Assembly: GCA_032622095.1 (NCBI GenBank)
Contig: CP136061.1
Coordinates: forward strand, 167,837,107 to 167,901,106
Length of the DNA: 64,000 nt
Direction: 5' to 3'
From: Siphonodentalium dalli
Taxonomy: Eukaryota > Mollusca > Scaphopoda > Gadilida > Siphonodentaliidae
Shown: piece after piece, positions 10,100 to 18,452 of the stretch
Layout of the letters: the number at the start of each line of letters is the position of its first letter
Numbering within the stretch: position 1 is the first letter of the stretch
The notes under the pieces: model-generated
The model's input: the letters and a program-made list of their open reading frames with translations, nothing else
Told to the model about the DNA's origin: nothing
Databases searched by the model: none
Translations under genes and position numbers: made by a program

Positions 10100-10525
10100 T
10101 ATATATATATATTGGAAAGAGTGGCATCTTATGGTCAAAATGGTATATAATAATCTAACTTTAATGTTAAATTACGTATAGAATAATCCGACTAATACTA
10201 ATATCGGTTTGTTTACGTTTATTTCGTGAGGTTAATTGAATGCGTAAATACTTCTAAACATGTGTAAACAATGCGATGACCGTCTTTTTTCACATTACAT
10301 TGTCGGTTTCCTTGGTTTTCTGAACAAAAAGCCATATCTTCTACTGAAAAAACGCGTTTATTGTAGCAATTGTGATATTTTATTACATGTACTTGTGGTT
10401 TTATGTGAGCGGGTGGTCTGGCGTACAGTTCGTCAGAGGATTTGATCGTACGGGTCTTGTACTAAAACCCAACATCTCGCTAGCAAAATATCTTAGCTGG
10501 TTTTAGTATACAAGAAGACTTGGAC

Positions 10526-10826
10526 TATTTTAGGTGGTGCTCAAGGGTATGAAATAATATGTATTTGCTGTATCTACATTGTAATATTAAGTGCAACCCA
10601 AAGGGAGTTTTGTAGAAAATAAGTTTTACTTTGCGGAACAACACCAGAAGGATGACATCGTCTGGTATCCCTCTACGGAAACAGATCGACATTCTGACAT
10701 ACTAAACCGACTGTTACTAGATAAACGGCATTGCCGTTTCCTTTTCTTATTCCAAAAGTGATAGAACATCTCATGTTAGTGACCAATGCAGAGAATTGTA
10801 GATATAAACAGTTTTTATACTTTCAT
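10526..10826. other. AT-rich sequence without recognised features
   Basis: I see no open frame of note, repeat or RNA gene. The word CACCAGAAGG at about 10645 recurs at 11250-11259, just beyond the next TIR element; this may be coincidence. Confidence 0.4.
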
Positions 10827-11251
10827 GTGAAGGAAATGATCAGTGGCGAATAGTTGGCTTGGCCTAGAAGCAAATTAGATATCGGCAAAGGTGATAATCT
10901 TTCCCATTGGTCGATATTTATGGACGGTCGTGACATTATTTGCCAGCAAAGTGTTGCACAAAGCAATGGATTCCGGATCAATTAGTCTGTTTAGTAACAT
11001 GCACAAGCTGGAAGACTAAATGAGAATTACCAGCATCATCCTGGCCTGTGATAAGAACGTTGTGGCCTGAAATAATGGCATCGCTTTATATTGTTAACCT
11101 ACGAATCACATGACTTTGTTTACGAAAACACGACCAGGAATAACACATTAAATATTTATATTATTGACCAATAAGAAAGAGGGTCACTTTTGCCGAAATT
11201 TAACTTGCTACCAGGCCATGCCAACTGTTCGCCGCTAATCATTTCCTTCAC
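10827..11251. mobile_element. MITE-like element with ~95-bp terminal inverted repeats
   Basis: The left end GTGAAGGAAATGATCAG continues through GGCGAATAGTTGGCTTGGCC, CGGCAAAGGTGA and CCATTGGTCGATATTTAT. It matches the reverse complement of the right end, which closes CTAATCATTTCCTTCAC. TIR identity is roughly 80 percent by eye, and the internal 230 bp has no open frame. I could not identify a target-site duplication, so the superfamily is undetermined. Confidence 0.75.
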
Positions 11252-11597
11252 CAGAAGGTACGTGTATACATGTGCTATACCAATAAAATAAACATAAATC
11301 GATACGGACAGGGTTATTCATAGCTACTATTTTATGCCACAGAAACTATATAATACTTGCTTACTAAGAGATAATCCACCGTTGATATAACAAATAATGT
11401 AGTATGTCAGACAAAAACATAGATAACCTGAAAGTATAGGTATACTCAATTATCGTTATTTGTTTATGTGATTGTCTAGGAACATATTGCTCACAGTGCA
11501 ATGTGCACTGTTCGTGTAATTTATATCAAATATCTTACTTGTATACGGAGGCCGGTTAGCGTCACCGGGTCGACAAAAAGTATATATTTATTGCCAA
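11252..11597. other. AT-rich sequence without recognised features
   Basis: Single-copy-looking, AT-rich DNA with no open frame, inverted repeat or RNA gene that I can support. Confidence 0.4.
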
Positions 11598-11690
11598 AAT
11601 CGCAATACTTTTGCGAATAATCTAAATAGTTTTGCGAATATTCGCAATAGCTTTGCACATAATCGCAATACCTTTGCGTTTATTTGCGAT
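11598..11690 (+). repeat. 21-bp tandem repeat, about 4 units
   Basis: Units start at 11598, 11619, 11640 and 11661. They follow the pattern AATCGCAATA(C/G)-TTTTGCG-AAT with 2-5 differences each. A partial fifth unit (ATTTGCGATATTC) follows. The unit contains complementary TTGCGA and TCGCAA words, so it can form small hairpins. Confidence 0.75.
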
Positions 11691-12923
11691 ATTCTGGACC
11701 ACATAGGGTACTCATGTACCACATGGCTACTTAATCTCACTCATTGTGTTCCATAATATGATACTATGCAAGGCATATAGAACGACCCCACTATTTGATA
11801 CAAGCAAGTGAGATGCTTAGTAGATGGCATTATACATTTGATTCACAAAAATATATGCATTTGGCACTAATGCCTCAATACAATTTGCACCACACGGCCA
11901 TATTGGACGCCATCTTGCAATGATCGGTAATTTCAATGCGACTGCGATTATTCCCAATGCAGTGCATTTAATTTAAATGCTGTCATTAAGGCATTTACAA
12001 AGTGGCGTGACACAATGCACCCTCAATGCATTTTAAATGCAACAACCGCATTTCATTGATCCACGTTGTAAAGGACATTTATTTTTAGAATACATGTATG
12101 TGTATATAACCACAAGAATAAAGAACAAATCAACTGTTTTTATTACTTTGTAAACCTCTGATGTACTACCGGTACTATTCATGTACATGTACTACACTAC
12201 AATAAGATAAATTTTAATTGATTATGCTGCCCTTGTGCCACAGGCCTCAAACACGCCAAACAATTAAGTATATGTAGCCAGGCCCACCAGTACCAGGCTA
12301 CTAGTAAATGAAGTACTGAAAGTGTCACATCATTAATCGAGCCCAATCTTAGTTATACTAGTCTCTTGTGTAGTTTGGGTTACTATTAATAAGATATTTA
12401 ATGAATGTTTGGAATGTATGGTAGCATTCTTACCTGGATCAACATATGCCATGCACAACGCTGGTCATCATATCATCACCGCTGTTGGCAGTAAACCGCT
12501 CATCGGGCTATAACAGTTAGAGTTTTCCATACCAGGGCTAATCTAATCAGTTAAAATTAGTCAATTTAGAGGGAATACCAACCAGTGGAAGACGACATGT
12601 ATATTCAGATATCAGTTTTCGAGAAAAACCCCATCTTAGTCGAGCGGACTTAGAATATCGGGGTAAACTTAAATTTCATTCAGCAACACTTTCACGGCAG
12701 AATATAACAATAGTACATTATAATCACTTACAGTACATGTACATGTAGCCCAGGTGCAGTGCTAGCCTATATTATATACTACCAAAACTTTTGGTCAGTT
12801 TCTCGATGATTGACACTTGTAAACGCTTGAACAGGTATATGGTACATGTACATGTGTATGTGAATTAAAGATCTTATTAGTGACACAACACTTCACAAGA
12901 GGCTAGACATACATTTGTAACTA
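11691..12923. other. AT-rich sequence with scattered ACATGTAC words, no gene recognised
   Basis: A patch at 11860-12060 is rich in GCATT/AATGC words, including the near-palindrome GCATTTAATTTAAATGC. Around 12160-12200 and 12730-12860 there are several TGTACATGTA and TACCGGTA motifs. No open frame longer than about 60 codons, and no inverted repeat of element size, was found. Confidence 0.45.
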
Positions 12924-13085
12924 CAGTAATGCTCTAATTAATCGACTCCTTAACCACAGCAGAATTCCGGGTAACTCGGGGAGAGCTTTCCGATGAATGG
13001 CAACAAGCCATATATCCGACTAAATCCTGAAAAGTTACACATAATTCTGCTGTTGTTAAGGGGTCGATTTCTTAGGGCACTACTG
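12924..13085. mobile_element. pogo/Tigger-like MITE with TA target duplication
   Basis: This 162-bp element is bounded by TA at 12922-12923 and 13086-13087. The left TIR begins CAGTAATGCTCTAATTAATC and runs through CGACTCCTTAACCACAGCAG. The right end, read in reverse complement, begins CAGTAGTGCCCTAAGAAATC and continues CGACCCCTTAACAACAGCAG. Terminal CAGT(A/G) with a TCGA-containing TIR and a TA duplication fits the pogo/Tigger branch of Tc1/mariner. It is too short to code for a transposase. Confidence 0.72.
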
Positions 13086-13510
13086 TATCTGTTTTAGTGC
13101 ACATCAAATTTATTTGTTGTCTTTCCTCTTGTAATTTGTCTTTGGTTGTGTTCGCCATTTCGATGGACAACTACATGTACTGACATCAAATGACTGAAAT
13201 GAGTAAAAATTTAGCAGTGCAGCCAATTATATAGATAAACAGAATTAAATAGCATCCAAATTCCAAATGAGCATAAATGATAAAACAAACTTTATTGAGC
13301 ACTCTTTTAATACTAGTAATTACAGCTACAATGAAAGCACCTAATAAAAATTCTAAGTTTGGTAAAACTGTCTGTATACAAAGTTTATCTGGCTGTGATG
13401 AATAAAACCTATAAATGGGATCATATACATGTATGTTAGATATCATTACATGATTATTTGAAAACACATATCCGTATGGAAAACAAACTATTTTAGTATT
13501 TCACCACTGG
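13086..13510. other. AT-rich sequence, no gene recognised
   Basis: A 93-codon minus-strand open frame (13186-13467) lies in AT-rich DNA. It has a hydrophobic, isoleucine-rich translation typical of chance AT-rich reading. No supporting motif is present. Confidence 0.45.
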
Positions 13511-13636
13511 CCAAGTGGTCCTGCTAATATGCTATGATGCTGGTGGTCCTGCTGAATTGCTATGATGCGGGTAGTGCAATTCATAGCAATTAAGCGGGAC
13601 CCAACCGCATCATAGCACATTAGCAGGAACACTTGA
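13511..13636. repeat. 126-bp imperfect hairpin with internal duplication
   Basis: The left arm CCAAGTGGTCCTGCTAATAT then GCTATGATGC pairs with the right arm ending GCATCATAGCACATTAGCAG then GAACACTTGA. Each arm contains two related ~28-bp blocks (GGTCCTGCT...GCTATGATGC), so it is a tandem pair folded on itself. It could be a very small foldback element; no target duplication was identified. Confidence 0.7.
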
Positions 13637-14307
13637 ACAGGGTATATTTACAGTGTCAAATCGAATGGGCATCTTTTAACAATATTTTTGAACAATTTCC
13701 TAGAAGTGTTCGAAAATTGAGAACTGAATTTATATTTTTTTTTATGAGGTTTCGATTGAAAAATTTCTAACTTAGCTCATCAGGATTAACAGACTACCAG
13801 TATGTTTGGTATATTTTTCTGTACTCGACACCTGCTGAGGTGGGGAAATATCATCCATTGTCACACAGCTATATTCTCTTTCCCAACAAAGTCTATAGAA
13901 CATACATGTAAAATTACAGCTATGCTTTAATTAATCAACTCGCCTTATAAAGGTTGACCACCGGGTATTACTGCAGTATTCAGGCGTGTTCATGCGATCA
14001 ACCGCAGTCAGTTATACCGCCGCAGAATGTGGTCCACCTCACATTTGCAGTTAGGCTGTATTTTTCATGCGATGTTTATATGAATTTTGTTTTAAAGTTG
14101 ACATTGTAACCACACCAGAATTTTTTTTTATTGTTTCAAAATGTCTAGATAGAATTCAGAATTTTTGTGGTAAAAACAATTAACTTGGTTATCACAGTTA
14201 ACACATATTACTGTGGTAAGATTACCAGCGGATACCGCATGTCTACAGGGACTGCATGCTCTAATTAATTATCAGGTTTAACATGTTTATACTGGATACA
14301 GTTCATT
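13637..14307. other. AT-rich sequence with two solitary pogo-like ends
   Basis: The sequences at 13917 (CAGCTATGCTTTAATTAATC) and about 14246 (GACTGCATGCTCTAATTAAT) resemble the left terminus of the MITE at 12924, both in the same orientation. No matching opposite ends were found, so they are interpreted as decayed or solo termini. The rest shows no gene. Confidence 0.35.
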
Positions 14308-14311
14308 TTAA

Positions 14312-15233
14312 AGGTACTCAATCCGGTTCGATGATACCCATATAATCAGATTCCAACATCATACATTTGTATTTAGAAAGGCTGCTTCAGTTACGGTATC
14401 AGAATTGATTAATTGCCCTAAAATAATGCTAACCACTATCAACTAAAGTATACACTTGCCTGACATATGTTATTTATCAACATGTTGTTCTACAAAATTT
14501 GGCCTTATTATCAACAGAAAGCCTCTTGATTTTAGAGTTATCCATCTTCATCTGAAATTTGGTCCGAGACCGTGGGCCACTATTAATTCTTGATCGTGAA
14601 AAATAGTATATTTCAAAAATTGATATCTAATAACTCTGAGCTTTTGATAGGTGGGTTCCTCGACTCGTACCAAATATCTTTTACCCCCAAGTCCAAATAA
14701 ATAGTAATGTGCGAGCATTAATTCAGGGGGCCCTTAATCGGATTATGCATCTTTAAATTCAAATACAGTTTAAAGTTGCATAATCCGATTAAGTGCCCCT
14801 CATTTGCTATTTACATATATATGGAATCGGGGGGGGGGTAAAAATATTTTAATCAAGTCGAGGGACCCACCTACATGTATCAAAGCTCAGAGTTATTAGA
14901 TATCGATTTTTGAAATTTTAATATTTATCACCATCGATACTTAATAGTGGCCCAGAAAAATTTGACGAGCCGACGGTCTCAGACCAAATTGCGGATGAAG
15001 ATGGATAACTCTAAAATGAAGAGGCTTTGTGTTGATAGTAAGGTCAAACTTCGTCGAACAGCATGTTGATAAATATAACGTATCAGGCAATTTTATACTA
15101 TACATGTAGTTGACAGTGGTTAGCATTATTTTTGGGCAATTAATCGATTCTGATAACTGAAGCAGCATTTCTAAAAAAAATGTTGTTGTTGGAATCTAAT
15201 TATATGGGGACCATCGAATCTGATTGAGCACCT
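14312..15233. mobile_element. 922-bp foldback element flanked by TTAA
   Basis: The element is almost entirely an inverted repeat with arms of about 450 bp and a centre near 14770, where AATCGGATTATGCA pairs with TGCATAATCCGATT. The ends are AGGTACTCAATC and, in reverse complement, AGGTGCTCAATC. TTAA lies immediately outside both ends (14308-14311 and 15234-15237), consistent with a TTAA target duplication, although TTAA could instead be part of the terminus. The arms differ by many small changes. A 75-codon frame in the right arm (14941-15168, minus strand) has a disrupted mirror in the left arm, so it is not a gene. Confidence 0.78.
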
Positions 15234-15266
15234 TTAATAGTTAGCTATATGAGTTATATACACATA

Positions 15267-15627
15267 AGGCGACACCAATTTTTAAGTCCGGTTTACGAAC
15301 ACCTCCTACAACTTTTTTTCCATTTCATGAAAAAACATTTAACTTTTTTGTCCCAAAAGAAATTACATGCGTACTGATTTTCATGTGCTGTCGCATCCGG
15401 TTCTGCTTATGATCATTTGCAGATCCATATTTTCATGTATTTCATGACAAGAAATGTCTTGTTTGGTTCAGAATTTCATTCGAAAAAAGTAAAATTTCAA
15501 GATTTACTTGATATAAATTGGGGGGACAATTTTTTTTATTTTTATTTTTTTCCCTCCTGCATCTACTTTTGTTCTCCCCACATCAACCCACATGTTCGTA
15601 AACCAGACTTAAAAATTGGTGTCGCCT
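15267..15627. mobile_element. 361-bp MITE-like element with ~34-bp TIRs
   Basis: The left end AGGCGACACCAATTTTTAAG continues to CGGTTTACGAAC. The right end is the reverse complement with one difference (GTTCGTAAACCAGACTTAAA to GGTGTCGCCT). The interior is AT-rich with long T runs; a 70-codon frame at 15417-15629 crosses the TIR and is not credible. The flanks do not show a convincing direct duplication. Confidence 0.78.
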
Positions 15628-15656
15628 AATAGACATTTAAACTTTGAAAATTGTAG

Positions 15657-15880
15657 GTTTCCTAATGATAACTTCAGTTTGTGTGATCATATCTGAACCA
15701 AATGTGGTATGTAAGTTTATCAGACCAAAATACAGGTCAAGTTCGAATATGGGTGTGCTCCGCCCATTTTTGCGAGAGTTATGGCCCTTTTCGACTTAGA
15801 ATCGTGTTAATTTCTGGTTTCCGCATCATAATTTTAGTTTGTGTGATCAAATCTGAATCAAATTTGGTATGATAGTTTAT
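15657..15880 (+). repeat. 160-bp dispersed repeat, one full unit and part of a second
   Basis: GTTTCCTAATGATAACTTCAG at 15657 recurs as GTTTCCGCATCATAATTTTAG at 15817; both are followed by TTTGTGTGATCA, ATCTGAA and GGTATG. The unit includes CAGGTCAAGTTCG, CCGCCCATTTTTGCG and GAGTTATGGCCC. From memory, words of this kind are common in dispersed repeats of mollusc genomes; that is a recollection, not a search result. The second unit breaks off near 15880. Confidence 0.65.
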
Positions 15881-17182
15881 TATCCACCATTTCATGGGAC
15901 ACTGGTTGGATTGTTCTGAAATGTAGTATCGGATTTAGGGGACCTTGATATATTTTTCAGACAAGCTGATGCCCCAATGAAGCCACTTTTTCTCACATTT
16001 GCTGAAATAGTATCCAAAACATCAACATATCAAGAGCCATTAGACTGAATTAGATAAAAATATATCACTTGGGTCTGTTTAAGCAGGAAAATAATCTGCA
16101 TACTAGCCTTTTTGCTGAATCGTGAATGCCGGTTATATTGCCGTGTGAAATCCTAGTACCAGATAACATTGGGTATGTACATGTATATAGCATACCACCT
16201 GAAAATGGCTTGAATATCACATACCAAAGCGGGGTGGGTGTGTGTGACACCCTCCTTGACCATAGTCTGTATTCTACAGGGTATGTTAACTGTTTCGAGT
16301 TGGTGCAATTAATGTGATTGTTTAATCTCTACCATCTGAAATCTATTTATAGCATATTTTGCTATCTGATCAATATTGCTACTGATATAAAAAAGGATAA
16401 ACTGGATGGTGTGTCTCTTTCCCAAATGTTCTGTTTACATGTACATTTGGGGGTTTATGAGTCAAATAATAACAGACAACATGTCCTTCTAACACTAAGA
16501 AATAATATGTTCTTATGAACCAGGACAAAATATGACTATTTCTGGAGCATTACAGCACATTATTACAAATCTATATTTGTAAGCAGTAAGATAATGACAG
16601 GAAACATGTCCTCAGACTAAGAAATATTTTTTTGGTGTGTATTTCACACCACAGCTCATGTGTATACTCACATTAGTTTATGTCATTCAAAGGGAGAAAC
16701 CCATTTAGAAAGTTTAAATGAGACAAAACTACCTCACTGTAGATGTAGTTGCAAGGTACAACATGTACATGTATTCTGGTAAACGACATTGGAACTAAAA
16801 TAATGATTTTTGTGTCCACCGGTATGTCAAGTACCGGTATACATTGTAACTACATGTACATATAACTTGCCTAACATACCATATACATGTATGAAGAGGG
16901 ACTTTGCAAGTGTTTTTTAATCAAAATTTTAACCCAACTCTTGTTGTCAGTAAGTTTTAACCCATGCAGTTTAATGAGTTTATATATTTATATATTACAT
17001 GTGTTTCTATGCATGTATTTTATCTTTAGTTAGTTTGTTGTCCTTGAATAAACTTGTATTGCTGCACAATCAGTTTCCTTAATGTTCTATTATACTAAAA
17101 CAACTCCATTGATAACAATACCCCTGCATCCCATCAAAATCTACTTCATTGCCATCCTCATCATTTCACGTTGGTATCACCA
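15881..17182. other. AT-rich sequence, no gene recognised
   Basis: Open frames of 61-66 codons at 16065-16518 overlap on both strands and have no recognisable content. A ~35-bp direct repeat (ACATGTCCT followed by ACTAAGAAATA) occurs near 16480 and 16605. ACATGTACATGT words are frequent at 16440, 16760 and 16850. Confidence 0.45.
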
Positions 17183-17945
17183 CCCAGGTGTACCTTGGTG
17201 TTATTCACCCAGGTGTTCCTTGGTGTTTCCTACCCATGTGTACCTTGGTGTTTCCCACCCAGTTGTACCTTGGTGTTTTCTTACCCAGGTGTACCTTGGT
17301 GTTTTCTTACCCAGGTGTACCTTGGTGTTTTCCTGCCCAGGTGTACCTTGGTGTTTCCTTACCTGTGTGTACCTTGGGGTTTTCTAACCCAGGTGCATCT
17401 CAATGGGAAATCCACCTGGGTAAGAAAACACCAAGGTACACCGGCGTAAGAAAACACCAAGGTACACCTGGGTTGGAAACATCAAGGTACACCTGGGTGG
17501 GGAACACCCAGGTAGGAAACATCAGGGTACACCTGGGTGAATAACACCAAGGTACACCTAGGTGGGAACACCCAGGTAGGAAACACCAGGGTACACCTGG
17601 GTGAATAACACCAAGGTAACCTGGGTGGGAAACACCCAGGTAGGAAACACCAGGGTACACCTGGGTGAATAACACCAAGGTAACCTGGGTGGAAAACACC
17701 CAGGTGGGAAACATCAGGGTACACCTGGGTGAGAAACACCCAGGTAGGGTACACCTGGGTGTGGTCACCTGGGTAATTACACCCAGGTTTATCAATACCA
17801 GGGTTTTTATCCAGTTTCAGGTGGGTAAATCATGGTAAAAACCCAGGTTTCGGGGGGTCTTGATGGTTGGTGGATGTCTTGGTAGATAGATTTTACCTGG
17901 GTTTCGGCCCAAAAAACCTGGGTGGATTTACCCAGGTACATTTTT
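17183..17945. repeat. 26-bp minisatellite that reverses orientation (inverted tandem repeat)
   Basis: From 17183 to about 17400 the unit ACCCAGGTGTACCTTGGTGT plus about 6 bases repeats at a 26-bp period (units aligned at 17291, 17317, 17343). From about 17410 to 17790 the reverse complement (AACACCAAGGTACACCTGGG) repeats, with shorter variants such as ACACCCAGGTAGGAA interspersed. A degenerate tail with ACCCAGGTTT and AACCTGGGT reaches about 17945. The core AGGTGTACCT is nearly self-complementary, so each unit can fold and the two halves can pair. Several frames are open across the array (up to 131 codons) only because of the repeat. Confidence 0.93.
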
Positions 17946-18003
17946 ATATGGGTAGGGCCTACATTTAATTATTTAGTTAAACTATTCATTAGTGCCACTT
18001 TAA

Positions 18004-18329
18004 AGGTGTACTGTTCACTAAATCCGGCCATATATGGGACCATCTCCTTTTACTCAAAAGAACGTATACAACAAATGAATGAATTTCAGTCATGGATTAG
18101 TGCAAAATACGCTATGCACTACAAACGGTGCAATAATAATAATACAAATAAATTTATGGCTGGAGTTATAACTATAATTTTAATTATTATTACCATGTGT
18201 TTGCACCGTTCAGAGAGCATATGAGTTTATTGTTTAATAATCCAGGGCTCAAATTAATTCATGTGTTGCATATATTATGTTGAGTATTAAATGAGAAGGT
18301 CCCATAAATGGTCGGATTACAGTACCCCT
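18004..18329. mobile_element. 326-bp MITE flanked by TTAA
   Basis: The left end AGGTGTACTGT reads on through AAATCCGGCCATATATGGGA to CC. The right end in reverse complement is AGGGGTACTGTAATCCGACC to ATTTATGGGACC. TTAA lies directly outside each end (18000-18003 and 18330-18333). The interior has a second, inner inverted repeat (ACGGTGCAATAATAATAAT against ATTATTATTACCATG then TTTGCACCGT). The 100-codon open frame spanning 17922-18224 includes the TIR and is not a gene. Its TTAAAGG termini resemble those of the foldback element at 14312, so both may use the same transposase type. Confidence 0.78.
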
Positions 18330-18452
18330 TTAAGACAACTCATGTCAACTATCTCATGAGACTACCCATTTGGTCGCTCATGCATAGCCGGGCAGATAAC
18401 AAACAAACACGCAAACAACAATTAGGTTGTATTAATATGTATTATCCTGGCT

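Larger units (their letters stand above)
8988..10525. mobile_element. Foldback-type element with ~88-bp inverted repeats, host of the Helitron pair
   Basis: The sequence at 8988-9074 (GTCCAAGTCTTCTTGTA, then AAAACCAGCTAAGATATTTT and GCTAGCGAGATG, to GATCAAATCCT) returns as a near-perfect reverse complement at 10437-10525. The 1.36 kb between them holds two Helitron-like elements (9162-9687 and 9690-10099) and about 340 bp of AT-rich DNA with no recognised content (10100-10436). I infer an older inverted-repeat element into which the Helitrons inserted. No clear target-site duplication was found, so superfamily and exact ends are open. Confidence 0.65.

Noticed and set aside
10827-11251. hAT assignment for the 425-bp TIR element
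   Set aside because: No 8-bp target duplication could be found at the ends, so the superfamily is left open.
13186-13467. 93-codon minus-strand frame as a membrane protein
   Set aside because: Hydrophobic composition follows from AT-rich codons; no initiation context, splice signals or recognisable family.
17082-17795. Open frames of 90-131 codons across the minisatellite, with repeating WCF-type motifs
   Set aside because: They are open in several frames on both strands because the 26-bp unit lacks stops. This is repeat translation, not a protein.
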